From assembly GCA_977017575.1 (NCBI GenBank), contig CDRNVI010000002.1, positions 1,045,833-1,109,832 on the forward strand: a DNA stretch of 64,000 bases, read 5' to 3'. Positions 30,160 through 41,000 of the stretch are shown here, piece by piece. A model generated the notes under the pieces. The model was not told the origin of the DNA. It made no database searches and saw nothing but the letters and a program-made list of their open reading frames with translations. This DNA is from Paramoeba atlantica. Lineage: Eukaryota; Discosea. Position numbers and translations under genes: made by a program. Every line of letters starts with the position of its first letter. Position 1 is the stretch's first letter.

Positions 30160-30842
30160 TTTGCACGTGGGAAATCACTCGTAGGCATGAATGGAAGCCT
30201 ACCGAACGTATTGGGTAGAGAATACGACTCCAACCATACCATTCTTTCGACACAAAAATGCCCCTTTAGGTCCGAAAAATACTTTTTCACCTTTTTTAGT
30301 CAAAATTGGGTCATTTTGAGGGGCGCACCACGGTTAGAAGAAGGGATACCTTGCGAAAACAACTGCGGAGAAAGCTAGTGTAGGTCCCAAACTATCAAAA
30401 TACAATAGGGGAAACGATTTTGGAAAACTATTTTTTTTTTTCATTTTTTTCGCCAAGTTGAATTTTTTTTCAAAAATTTTTTTCCGAAAAAATCCGAACT
30501 TGGCGGACCCGTCATGCGGATACGCGGGGGGGTCACCCCCGGGTAGGGGGGTGGAAAATGCGCGCCAAGACCCCGGCTACCCTTTCTGCGGTTTTTTTTC
30601 GAAAACTAATTTTTTCGAAAAAATTTGCTCGACCATGCCCCCCCCCCCTGGACCCCCCCCATGGACCACCCCCATGGACCCCCCATTTTTTTCAAATTTT
30701 TTTTTCAGTTTTAGTCCACCGGAGCCCCCTTTTATATTTTTTTCTTCTATTATATTACTGTGTTCCTCTTTATATTTTCACTGTTTTTGTTCACTTTTTT
30801 TTCAATAATCGAGTGTAGAGCGGTAGTTTTACAACCACCGCA
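30160..30842 (-). repeat. R2 long repeat, copy b (reverse orientation)
   Basis: Reverse complement of the copy at 4799-5507: from TGGGAAATCACTCGTAGGC at about 30,168, through the AACTTGGCG arms and the CCCGGGGGTGACCCCCC block (the reverse here), to the hairpin ending ACAACCACCGCAAT at 30,842. The sequence from 30,052 to 30,160 is not shared with the other copies. Confidence 0.7.
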
Positions 30843-30912
30843 ATAATTATCCTAAGTCATCAAACTAAGGATCAATTCCGTCCTTTTTGTACAACACTTG
30901 CAAACCTGGTTA

Positions 30913-31212
30913 CCGTATACCCCCCCCAGTAAGAGAGATTTGGCCCTTTTTGGACTGATCCCCAGTAAGAGAGATTTGGCTTGGGAGCCCAACAGAAGGC
31001 GTATAGGGGGTAGGGGGTGGGTGTCTGCAGGTTGGGGGCCTCGGGGGTAGCCCAAAGAAGCATTTTAACACGTTTTCAGAAGAAAAAATAGAAAAAATAG
31101 TCAAAAAAGTAGGGAGAAAAGAGGAAACTGGCCAAAAAAGCATACCCCCCCCAGTAAGAGAGATTTGGCCATTTCGACCCAAAACCCATTCTCTTACTGG
31201 GGGGGTATACGG
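30913..31212. mobile_element. TA-flanked MITE with CCGTATACCCCCCC ends
   Basis: 300 bp. Both ends carry CCGTATACCCCCCCAGTAAG (inverted on the right), flanked by TA (30,911-30,912; 31,213-31,214). The subterminal word CAGTAAGAGAGATTTGGC is repeated at about 30,928, 30,963 and 31,151, all in the left-end orientation. No coding capacity. Confidence 0.82.
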
Positions 31213-31347
31213 TATTTGTAGAAAGCTGAAATCTCGGGAGTCATAGGATTCGTACCCTCAGCTCTCTAGACAACTTACACCCAATATGCTTTTCAAAATA
31301 GCAATAAGCTTTTAAAAAATATAAGAATAAGATTTTAAACCTCTAAC

Positions 31348-33666
31348 ATGATCGCGGCTCAATTTTTTGATGAAGATAATATTCGGCCTGCAAAACGGCG
31401 CAAAATCGGTCTCCCGAATTCGAAGTTCAACCGGCCTCGATCTGCTTCCTTTGGTCGAATAGTTGGTCAAATTCTTCCTCAAGAATATGATCTAGACCGA
31501 TTGCTCAAAAACGTAACGGAACGACAAAATTCATGGAATACGCACACTGTAGCATCCCAGTGGTACGGAGTTTCTTGTACAATGAACGGAACAATAGAAA
31601 GAATAGGTTGGTCTGGTTTAGGATTAAAAGGCACGCTTGGAACAGAGTATCTTCCCGTTAATCTTGTGGGATTACGCCTGCAAGAGAACCGCCTCGAAGG
31701 GAACTTTTCTATTGAAGACCTTCCGCAGTCCTTGAAGCGCTTGGAACTACAGGGGAACCTTTTTAGTGGTCCTATAAATCTTAAAGCTTTACCACGTGAT
31801 CTGTGCTACTTAAATCTGTCTTCAAACCATTTTCATGGACAGATTGATTTTTCAAATTTACCTCCTCTTACATTTCTCGCAATCAATAACAATCACTTCA
31901 CTGGTTCCATTGATTTGTACGGACTTCCTCCAGTACTAGAAACGCTATCAATTCACGAGAATTCTTTTTCAGGGGAATTGTCTTTCTGTGGGCTCCCAAG
32001 AACACTGCAACGTTTTACAGCGTACAAAAATGATTTTGAGGGGAATCCTGATTTTTCGCAACTTCCTCCTCTGCTTCGCATTATTAACGTAGCTTACAAT
32101 CGTTTGTCTGGAAAACTTTTTCTCCTGGCTCTCCCGCCAGCATTGGTTGGATTTGAGGCTGGAAACAATTTCTTAGAAGGTGAAATAAGTCTTGCTAATC
32201 TTCCAGAAAATTTGCGTTATCTTATGCTTAGAGAAAACGCACTTTCGGGGCTTCTACACCTTTCTGAGTTTCCTCCGACGTTTCAAGCCATTGATCTGTC
32301 TACAAATTTCTTTTCCGGGTCAGTAGCTTTTCCTCCACTCCCAGAGAGTTTGGAGATTCTTCGACTTTCCAACAACACTTTTTCTGAGATAATTGGAACT
32401 TCGAACATGGAGTCTAGCTTTGTTGAAATTGCTCTTGACAACAATACCTTCACCGGCAACTGGGATTTAACTGTACTTCCGGAAAACTTGGAATTCTTTT
32501 ATATCAATGACAATAGATTTGACGGGGAATTAGACCTTACTGGTCTTCCGCAAAAACTGACGATTATAAATGTGTCCTCCAATCGTTTTTGTGGTAATCT
32601 CAATTTGTTTGAGTTACCTCCTCTTGTGGATTACCTGGATTTTAGTAACAACTTGTTTGAATCGCCCATTGATCTCTCACATCTACCAGATGCCGCAATA
32701 TCCCTCTTTTTGGACAGAAACCGTTTTAGCGGGGACGTGAAACTGGAAGATCTGCCTTCCAAACTAAATATTTTGGACCTTTCTAACAACTCCTTTACAG
32801 GTGAACTTAATTTTCGTAGACTTCCTCACAGCCTAGGCAAACTTAGGTTGAGCAGAAATCAGTTTCAAGGTTCCGTAGATGTTTCCTCATTTCCGTCGAA
32901 AATGTTTTACTTATCCCTGGCATTCAACGCACTCTCTGGGAATCTGTGCCTTTCAAATTTCTCATTTTCTATGCGATATCTTCACTTAAACAACAACAAT
33001 TTCACAGGTACGGTTGACTTTGATCGACTGCCGACAGATATTCGGTTTTTGCAGCTTCAGTACAATCGTCTCACAGGTAATGTTTCTTTTCCTCACTTTC
33101 CATTATCTCTTGAAAATCTAAATCTTGGTTTCAATCAGTTTGTCGGTGAGATTCACCTCGAGAAATTTTCAAACGGTATTCATTTGAAACACATTGATCT
33201 TCAAAACAATCAGTTTACGGGGCCAGTGCAGCTCCACTACCTGCCAGCGCTTCTTCAAAGTTTAAATTTGGGAAACAACAGATTTGTTGGGAGCATAGAT
33301 TTATCGAAACTACCGTCAACCTTATGTAACCTTACTCTGGCAAATAACACCTTTTCTGGAAATTTGGATTTGGGAACGCTTCCAAATAGCATTAAAAGGG
33401 TCAGTGCTGATCACAATTTGTTTGGGCCTGTTCTTGCTTGGGAAGTACTTCCTGCTGAACTCCGAGTACTTGAGCTAAATCACAATCAAATACGTTCGAC
33501 ACCAGAAAGTCCGCTTCTCCCTCCTTTTTTAGAAATACTAAATTTGAATAGTAACCAGCTCTCCCATATGATGCATTTTTCGGTTTTGCCCACGACACTT
33601 CAGAAAATTGATCTACGTGACAACAAACTCGATCAAACTTCTCCTCATGAACTCATTCTGTTATAA
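31348..33666 (+). CDS. Large leucine-rich repeat protein (29 repeats)
   Basis: 772 aa from the ATG at 31,348. A basic leader (RPAKRRKIG) and the family cap (DLDRLLKNVTERQNSW, QWYGVSCTMNGTIERIGW) precede 29 near-perfect tandem repeats, nearly all of 23 residues, of the form LPxxLxxLxLxxNxFxG, from about residue 100 to the C-terminus. No signal peptide, membrane segment, kinase or other effector domain. The leading LP and the F/L-x-G of each repeat match the five short LRR genes upstream, so all six form one family. Repeat-to-repeat divergence is high; recent repeat expansion is not apparent. The regular solenoid suggests a binding surface or scaffold. Evenly AT-rich. Confidence 0.95.
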   Translation: MIAAQFFDEDNIRPAKRRKIGLPNSKFNRPRSASFGRIVGQILPQEYDLDRLLKNVTERQNSWNTHTVASQWYGVSCTMNGTIERIGWSGLGLKGTLGTEYLPVNLVGLRLQENRLEGNFSIEDLPQSLKRLELQGNLFSGPINLKALPRDLCYLNLSSNHFHGQIDFSNLPPLTFLAINNNHFTGSIDLYGLPPVLETLSIHENSFSGELSFCGLPRTLQRFTAYKNDFEGNPDFSQLPPLLRIINVAYNRLSGKLFLLALPPALVGFEAGNNFLEGEISLANLPENLRYLMLRENALSGLLHLSEFPPTFQAIDLSTNFFSGSVAFPPLPESLEILRLSNNTFSEIIGTSNMESSFVEIALDNNTFTGNWDLTVLPENLEFFYINDNRFDGELDLTGLPQKLTIINVSSNRFCGNLNLFELPPLVDYLDFSNNLFESPIDLSHLPDAAISLFLDRNRFSGDVKLEDLPSKLNILDLSNNSFTGELNFRRLPHSLGKLRLSRNQFQGSVDVSSFPSKMFYLSLAFNALSGNLCLSNFSFSMRYLHLNNNNFTGTVDFDRLPTDIRFLQLQYNRLTGNVSFPHFPLSLENLNLGFNQFVGEIHLEKFSNGIHLKHIDLQNNQFTGPVQLHYLPALLQSLNLGNNRFVGSIDLSKLPSTLCNLTLANNTFSGNLDLGTLPNSIKRVSADHNLFGPVLAWEVLPAELRVLELNHNQIRSTPESPLLPPFLEILNLNSNQLSHMMHFSVLPTTLQKIDLRDNKLDQTSPHELILL

Positions 33667-34022
33667 GGCAGGTATTTTTCATAACTGTAAATTAGCTATT
33701 TTGTTCAGTTATTACATGTACATGATGTTCATTCTTAACACCGTTAAGACTTATACGATTTGCTTGACATATCAATGGCCAGATATACTTCGTAACTATA
33801 GGACGTCGCATGTAAACGTTGTTTACGTTTACGTAAACGTGTAAAAGTTGATGTTTACGTGTTTCCGAATTTATTATCATACCAAAGTACTTTTACTTTT
33901 CATCGAATGAAAAACAATGAATTTTTTTTGTTGTATTCTCACATTTTTCTGTGTTACATTCTTTCCACTCAAACCAACAAAACACAGACACACAATATAT
34001 TTAGCTCGTTACCCTAAAATCA
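33667..34022. other. Gene-free spacer
   Basis: AT-rich. Contains a perfect 16-base palindrome ACGTTTACGTAAACGT (about 33,825-33,840) amid repeated GTTTACG words, then a T-rich pyrimidine tract (33,915-33,970) and ATTTAG about 20 bases before the TUTase ATG, a plausible trans-splice acceptor. Confidence 0.5.
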
Positions 34023-35450
34023 ATGCTCCGCTACCAACGCATTTGGCGCAACACCCTGGAGCACTACGCGGCCTGGGGCAATGCCATGATGAAATGTGTG
34101 GACGACCGTGTCAACCACGGGGAGGAAAACTTCCAACGTGCTCTCACCGTACGCGACCAACTTCAACAAGTCGCCTCTCGGTGGAACCCGGATGCTAAGA
34201 TTTACCTCTGCGGGTCGGTCGTCACTCTTGGGGTGCTGGAACGCAACAGCGATTTTGACATGTGTTGTTTGCTCCAGGATATGGTCTCGGAGTTTAAAGT
34301 ACAGAGTCGGATGTGTGAGAAGTTTTGGAAATCTTGTCGAGCGCATGTCCCGCATCACCTACGGGATCACTTACTCGGGCTCGCGGAGTGTCGTACCCCT
34401 GTGGTGACGTTGCACTGTGTGAATGAGGCGAAGTTAAAACATATGCAGTTCGGTGAGCTTACCCCGGAGGAGGAGATGGATAGCCGTACGGCGGTGCTGC
34501 GACTGAAGACGAGACAGTTTAGCGATGAAGAGCTCAAGGAATTGTTGAGCAAGATGCCAGGCAAGGTTTTGCGGCATAACGTGAGTACGTATAACCCAGA
34601 TACCGGGTCGGGGACAGTTCTCGAGTTGGAGATGGACACTACGGTGCACGCCATGCAGGCACTATCGGTGCTTCCCGACGGCAAGTTGCTGGCAAAGCAC
34701 CAGCGGGAGGATTTGATACGGGATTTTAAGGACGTGAATCGTGTGCCGGAGCTTCTGCGGTTTAACTGGGACTGCAGTTTTATGGGGCTGGGTATTTTGA
34801 ACTCCTACTTGATACGAAAGTACCTGCTTGACGAGGCACCTGTATATGCGCGGTACTGTGCCATGGCGATTAAGATTTGGAGCAAAGGAAATTATTTTGG
34901 TGTGGGTACCGGAGGCTACCTCACTACCTACGCCATCAGCATCATGTTTCTGTACTTTCTCCTTGTCACACACAACATGAAGTGGATTAACCCTGGGTCA
35001 ATGCCTCATCCGGTGTATCTTCCCCGCTACCCAGACTATGTCCCATTTCTTCCTGAGGAGCGGCCGAACCCTGCGGAGGTGGGGTACATCGTTGCCGAAT
35101 TCTTTCGATTTTATGCGAATTTCGACTGGTCGCGTGAGGTAGTGAGTTTAAACCGCCCACGACGCTCCACACGGGATGACCTGCAGTGGAATTTTACGAT
35201 AAAGGAACGGGAAAATTTTCACTATCACATCTGTATCCAGGACCCCTATGAGGCCATCAACACAGGGGGGTTGAATTTGGGCCGCTGGTTACATGAGGAA
35301 AAGGTGGATATTGTGAAGAAGGAGTTTGCGAGTGCGGCGCAGCAAATGTCCTCATTGACCCCGCAACAAGCAGATCAAATCTTTTTTGGTCAGAAACGAC
35401 CCCCGATAGGGCAAAAGAATTGGGCGACCCATACCAAGCATCGAAGGTGA
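34023..35450 (+). CDS. TUTase / non-canonical poly(A) polymerase-like nucleotidyltransferase
   Basis: 475 aa from the ATG at 34,023. The nucleotidyltransferase signature is CGSVVTLGVLERNSDFDM (about residues 63-81): a GS helix turn, then D-x-D with Asp 78 and Asp 80. The third catalytic Asp is in FNWDCSF (about 250). After it comes NSYLIRKYLLDEAPVYARY, AIKIWSKGNYFGV and GYLTTYAISIMFLYFLL, the central domain arrangement of TUTases (NS-LL, vK-WaK, SYal-LM). The C-terminal IQDPYEAINTGGLNLGRWL is the PAP-associated region. There is no zinc finger or RNA-binding domain, which fits the smaller cytosolic TUTases. Whether it adds U or A cannot be told from sequence alone. Members act in RNA editing, gRNA and mRNA tailing or snRNA maturation. 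Confidence 0.85.
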   Translation: MLRYQRIWRNTLEHYAAWGNAMMKCVDDRVNHGEENFQRALTVRDQLQQVASRWNPDAKIYLCGSVVTLGVLERNSDFDMCCLLQDMVSEFKVQSRMCEKFWKSCRAHVPHHLRDHLLGLAECRTPVVTLHCVNEAKLKHMQFGELTPEEEMDSRTAVLRLKTRQFSDEELKELLSKMPGKVLRHNVSTYNPDTGSGTVLELEMDTTVHAMQALSVLPDGKLLAKHQREDLIRDFKDVNRVPELLRFNWDCSFMGLGILNSYLIRKYLLDEAPVYARYCAMAIKIWSKGNYFGVGTGGYLTTYAISIMFLYFLLVTHNMKWINPGSMPHPVYLPRYPDYVPFLPEERPNPAEVGYIVAEFFRFYANFDWSREVVSLNRPRRSTRDDLQWNFTIKERENFHYHICIQDPYEAINTGGLNLGRWLHEEKVDIVKKEFASAAQQMSSLTPQQADQIFFGQKRPPIGQKNWATHTKHRR

Positions 35451-35749
35451 TCACGTGCTCGACATTGGGGTATTGCTTTCGATCATTCTTGCGGGTTTCG
35501 TCCAACAATATTTTTGTGTCTCAGTTGAGACTCTTACATAACCTTATTGGGTTGTTGTATGACTATTGAAGTCTATTTAGGAGTGTTTTTCTATTATCGT
35601 GGTTCGTCACGGCTTGAAATTAATAATGCTCAAGTGGCACATTGTTAAGCATTTGTTTCTCTATTTTTGGGAAGCAATTCTCAGTTACAGTTTTTTACAT
35701 CTCTTTTTCTACTCTTTCCTTCGTTTCATTTCAATCCTATCTTTTCCCC
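35451..35749. other. Spacer ending in a strong pyrimidine tract
   Basis: No gene. The last about 80 bases before the ATG at 35,750 are CT-rich (CTCTTTTTCTACTCTTTCCT and similar), consistent with a trans-splicing signal. Confidence 0.5.
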
Positions 35750-37713
35750 ATGAAGTCCACTCGCACCCATCGCCGACTTGTCAACAACTGGCACCGTCAC
35801 GGGGGCCAGAAACATCAAAGCCTCGTTCCTCTCACTTACGAATACCGCAAACCCCACCTTTCGGGGCGCCCCGCCTACTTCACCCTTAAATCCTTCTACA
35901 CCCTCGGGTGCTACCCTTCAGGACTCGACGCTCCCTACCGTCTCCCCGACTTTTACAAACACTATCTTTCGAGTTATCTCCCCGAGCCCTATGAGGAGTG
36001 GCTCGCCTGCATGCAACCCAATCATGAGGAACGGATACGCCGCGCGTGTGCTAGTCTTCGCGAGGCAGAGCATAAGATGACCATTCCCGCTTCGTCAAAA
36101 TGGCGGCCCACCCCGCTGATTACAGGACTAGAAAAAGTGACACAACCGTTGGAGAGTTTGTTGGAATGTTTCGGGGATCGGATTCCCATTTCCGCGGGAA
36201 TCGCACGACGGGTGTTACTTCACCACCGGGAGGAGTTTTTTAACCTCACAAGGGTGTACGAGGAGGTAGTCACCACAATGGGAAGCACCCCTCACGCGCG
36301 TTGGAAACTTTCCCACCCCACACAACACGCGGAGCCCGCTCTGCCTGGTCGGCTTACCGAGGAAGAATCTCTCTTTTTATCCTCCTTAACCCCTTCCGCA
36401 TTATCTTCTCCTTCCGATCCCCACCCATTGTCCACTCTCCCACCATCTCCTCTCTCCCCTTCCTCTCACCATCCCACGCATGATCCGCCATCCCCGGAAT
36501 TTAACACCCCAACCTCTACACTCACCCCTACCCCTCCTTCACCCACCCCTCCTTCCCCCACCCCCTCTCCCCCTACCCCTCCTTCACCCACCCCTCCTTC
36601 CCCCACCCCCTCTCCCCCTACCCCTCCTTCCCCCACCCCTACACCCTCTACCACAAATCAAACCCCTCACACACATTCCTCTATGCATTTCCCCACAACC
36701 CCTACACCCCCCCCTACCCCCTCCACCCCCCTCCCCTCCACCCCTACCCCCTCCACCCCTCCCTTACCCCCCCTCCCCTCCACCCCCACGCCCTCTACCC
36801 CTCCCTTACCCCCCCTCCCCTCCACCCCCACGCCCTCCACCCCTCCCTTACCCCCCCTCCCCTCCACCCCCACGCCCTCTACCCCTCCCTTACCCCCCCT
36901 CCCCTCCACCCCCACGCCCTCCACCCCTCCCTTACCCCCCCTCCCCTCCACCCCCACGCCCTCTACCCCTCCCTTACCCCCCCTCCCCTCCACCCCCCTC
37001 CCCTCCACCCCCCTCCCCTCCACCCCCCTCCCCTCCACCCTCCCCTCCCCCCTCCCCACAACCCCTACACCCACCCCTACCCCCTCTACCCCCCTCCCCT
37101 CCACCCCCTCCCCTCCCCCCTCCCCTCCCCCACCGCCCCCGACGAGCTCCTCCTCCTCCAGCTCCACCACCTCCTCACCCGCGCCGCGCTCGCCACCCCC
37201 GCCTCCACCCCCACCGCGCTCGCCCTCGCGCGCCGCGCCCTCCCGCTCGCCCGCGACCCCCCCGCCGCCGCCGCCCGCCACGCCGACCTCTCCGCCGTGC
37301 TCCTCCACGCCGGGGACCTCCCCGGGGCCACCGTCCACGCCCAGCGCGCGGTGCTCCTCGACAACGCCCCCCGGGGGTACGCGCTGTGGGGCCTCGCGGC
37401 GGCGTACGGGGAGGACGACGCCGCCGCGATGGAGGTCGTGGGGAAGGGGGTGGGGGAGCACCCGCGGGACCCGGGGCTGCGGCAGGTGCTGGGGGCGCTG
37501 CAGCGGTGGGTGGGTGGGCGCGTGGGGGTGGGGGCGGGGAGGAGGGGGGTGAGGTTGCAGCGGCCCGGGGTGGGGGGGGAGAGGGAGAGGTTGGAGGGGG
37601 GGCCGTGGGGGAAGGTGCATTTGAACCCGTTTGATCGGAGGAGTTCGTATCAGTATATGTTTTTTAGGTCCAGATTGGGGCCGTTTTTTAAGTATGATGC
37701 GAGGGGGTATTGA
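35750..37713 (+). CDS. Proline-repeat protein with TPR-like C-terminus; frame change inside the repeat
   Basis: The ATG at 35,750 opens a globular part (MKSTRTHRRLVNNWHRHGG, then YRKPHLSGRPAYFTL) to about residue 215. A Pro/Thr/Ser-rich tract follows (36,400-37,130) with a 42-bp minisatellite. Downstream the sensible protein is in a different frame: from about 37,100 one reads DELLLLQLHHLLTRAALA, then AVLLHAGDLPGATVHAQRAV and APRGYALWGLAAAY, two TPR-like helical pairs, ending at the TGA at 37,711. The original frame there gives only Arg/Ser/Pro/Gly noise. A one-base discrepancy in the repeat (sequencing, assembly or real) is the simplest reading. Possibly an organellar protein; function unknown. 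Confidence 0.65.
36760..36995 (+). repeat. 42-bp coding minisatellite
   Basis: Nearly perfect tandem copies of a 42-bp C-rich unit encoding PPLPPLPSTPTPST, about five to six times, flanked by shorter CTCCCCTCCACCCC repeats. Alternating ACGCCCTCTAC and ACGCCCTCCAC variants suggest expansion as 84-bp dimers. Confidence 0.85.
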
Positions 37714-38074
37714 TAGGGTGAGGTGTGTAAAAGCGTCAGAAAAAATGTTGTTTGGTACAGCGTGGTAAAATATGGGCACCAATACGAGTTGGTTAATTCT
37801 TTTCGTTCGAGTTGGTTAATTCTTTTCGCAGAGAAATCTTTTAACTTTTTTCCAGTAATTCTTTTAGGCTTTTTCCATCGGGAGATCATTGTAGACAAAG
37901 TTTTTGATCATCTTTTCAGTGGTTTTATTTATTCTACCCTTTCGTGCGTCATGTATTCCTCTTTGGAAACTCGGATCTCTTGCTCTCGGATCTCTTGCTC
38001 TCGGATCCAATTCAATAGAAGTTCAATTGGAAGACTCACCACATTGTGAGCCATCTTGACTTTCCCTCCATATA
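37714..38074. other. Gene-free spacer with two short tandem repeats
   Basis: Two copies of a 24-bp unit (GAGTTGGTTAATTCTTTTCG at 37,786 and 37,810) and three copies of a 15-bp unit (TCTTGCTCTCGGATC, about 37,970-38,010). No credible gene. Confidence 0.6.
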
Positions 38075-41000
38075 ATGGGTTTGCTCTCCCGACCCCCATC
38101 ATCCTCACTTACCAAACAGAATCCGCAGCCTTCTCGACACGATGCTCAACCCACCTCCACCATTTTTGCTACACCAAGACCCTTTCGTGCTCCTCAGGCC
38201 TCTCCAACCCCCCAGTCTGCTGCACGTGAGGAACACTCTGGAGCGCGAGATGGTGCCGTGTGTCGAACCCCATCTTCAGCGTCAAGAGTATCACTTCCAC
38301 GTTATGTTCCTGCGAAAGGGAGATCAGAGGATGCTATCCGTGAAAGTGCGTGTGCAGCGCAATTAGCTCGCAACATCTATCCTTCTCCAAAGAAGAAACC
38401 ACGCTCTGAAAATGTAAATTCTGATCAAACGAACGCCAAGGAAACGTCTCCCTCATTACCTGAAAACTCCACAAACTCCGCTCCCTTCACAAACTCGAAT
38501 CTCACCCCTTCTCCAGTTCCTACTGCCTCCAACCCCGCCCCTCCGGAAGCTCCCTCGGCACCCAACCACGAGGCCGCCACCAACCTCCCCTCACGACTCC
38601 CCCTTAGCCTGCTCGGGAAACTCTACTTTGGGGTTGAACTTGTGTCGAGTTCTTCCTCCTCCTCTTCCACCCCCTCTCTTTTCGGCATCCTTGTCATCAG
38701 CACCGACCCTCACCTCGGCGCCCAGCTCTACGACTGTGACGGTCGTCGTGTGGGTTCCCGTGAGGGCGCAGGCTACCCCCTTCCCCTCTCCGATCTCGAA
38801 AAACTCGTCGTCGGCCACACCCTCTCCCTGGGCTCTCGTAGACTCACACTCAGCAGCGCCCTCCCGGAATCTGAGTTCCGTACCGGAGCCTTTTTTCTTG
38901 ACTCTCAGCGAAAAGCAAAGCAGCGGCAGCAGGAGGCGCTGCAGGCGACCTTGCTGGCGGTACGACAGGCACAGACCCAGCACCTTACGCGGTCCAAGCT
39001 GCTTAGCGTGTTAGCTCCCTTAGGGGCGGCAGCCCCGGTACGAAAAGGACTTCGGGGGAGTGCAGCGTTTGCGGTTCCGTTTAAGGGCGCCGCACGGCGT
39101 GATCCCACAGGGAGGGCGATACTCCCGGGAACGGCGCTGGTTCCGTTGCATGACCCGGCAGAGGGTAATGCGGTGACACTGTACCATGCGCCGTATAAAA
39201 CCGATGTCGCGGGGAGGGCGCTGGTGTCGGTGGTGGTTGACCCTCGGCTGGGGTCGAAATTGCGTCCCCATCAGGTTGCAGGGGTACAGTTTTTGTACGA
39301 CTGTGTGACCGGGGCGCGGGTGAGTGACTTCCATGGGTGTATTCTCGCCGATGAGATGGGACTGGGGAAAAGTCTCCAGGCGGTGAGTTTGATTTGGACG
39401 TGTCTGCGTCAGGGGATGTATGGACGCCCGGTGACCCGACGCGCGGTGGTGGTTGCACCGTGTAGTTTGGTCGCGAACTGGCAGAAGGAGTTTGTGAAGT
39501 GGCTCGGGGAGGGAACGGTGAAGGTTTGTGCGATTGCGGAGTCTACTCCACGAGGGGAGAGAATTTTGAGCCGGTTTGAAAGTGAGGGAGATGTGTTGGT
39601 GATTTCCTATGACCAGCTGCGAAAATACGTCTCCCGGATACGAGGGATGAAACAGGTGGAGCTTGTGGTGTGTGACGAGGGTCACAAGCTTAAAAATGCG
39701 GAAATTAAAACGACCCAGGCTGTGAGCGAGGTCTCGACGAAGCGTCGGGTAATTCTTAGTGGGACTCCGATTCAAAATGACCTTACGGAGTTTCACGCTA
39801 TGGTCTCGTTTGTTAATCCTGGAATTCTGGGTTCCCTAGATGTGTTCTGTCGGGTATTTCAAGAACCAATTGCTCGCGGTCGCGAGCCCAACTGCGAGGA
39901 GGAGGAGAAACTTTTAGGGCAGGAACGCGCCCAGTTTCTCTCCACGCTCACACGAAAGTTTATTCTTCGTCGTACACAGGTGTTGAACGAGAAGTACCTC
40001 CCCGCCAAGGTAGAAATGACGGTGTTTTGTCATCTTACCGCGTCACAAAAACGAGTGTACCAAAAGCTTGTGGAGAGGCGCTCGGAAATACTCTCTCATC
40101 AGCCTTTTGCCTCGATCACAGCTCTGCGGCAACTCTCCAACCACACCTCTCTGCTGCTCTCGGATACGAAAAGTAGTTCCAACGACGAAGGGTTTGAGTT
40201 ACTGAGCCGTGACACACTCAAACTGATACGCTCACTTGAGGAGAGTGAAAAAAGTGCCAAGTGCAACTTACTGCTCTCCCTGATTCATCAGTTTCGAATG
40301 CTGGGCGACAAACTTGTCGTAGTTTCGAACTTTACCTCAACACTGGAGCTCATCGCAGCCGTTTTAAAGTCAAAGAGAGTTGATTTTTTTCAACTTGACG
40401 GCTCGACTCCGATTAAACGTCGACAAGAACTTGTAGACCTTTTCAACATTCCTTCAGCACGTGAGTCGGTGTTTCTGCTAAGCAGCAAGGCAGGAGGTGT
40501 GGGTCTTAATCTGGTAGGGGCAAACCGACTGGTGTTATTCGACCCAGACTGGAACCCCGCCAACGATGCCCAGGCCATGGGCCGCGTATGGAGAGACGGA
40601 CAGAAGAAGACAGTCTACATCTACCGTCTGCTCAGTACCGGGACGATCGAGGAAAAAATATTTATGCGTCAGGTCAGCAAACAAGGTCTCTCAAACAATA
40701 TTGTGGATGCGAACATGGAATCCAAACAGCATTTTACGCTAGATGATCTACGCACGCTTTTCACGTACAACACCAGCACCCGGAGTGAGACACATGATCT
40801 GTTAAACTGCACAAAGTGTGGGAAGGAAAAGGGGGGTGAAAGGGTAGAGGCAAAAAAAGAGAAACTCAGTCCAGCCCCTGTGCGGTTCAAAGCACTGAAA
40901 AGCGCTGCTCCGAAGTGTCCTCGGATGGATGAAATTCGTGAGTGGGCACACTTGCTCCCGTCGGAGCTGGAGGATACAGATCGTGCCCTCTCCGCATGTG

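Noticed and set aside
36667-37782. 371-codon minus-strand Gly/Val/Glu open frame
   Set aside because: Antisense shadow of the C-rich proline minisatellite; low-complexity peptide, no start context. Similar shadows at 7720-8244, 17,865-18,641 and 49,982-50,680 were dropped for the same reason.
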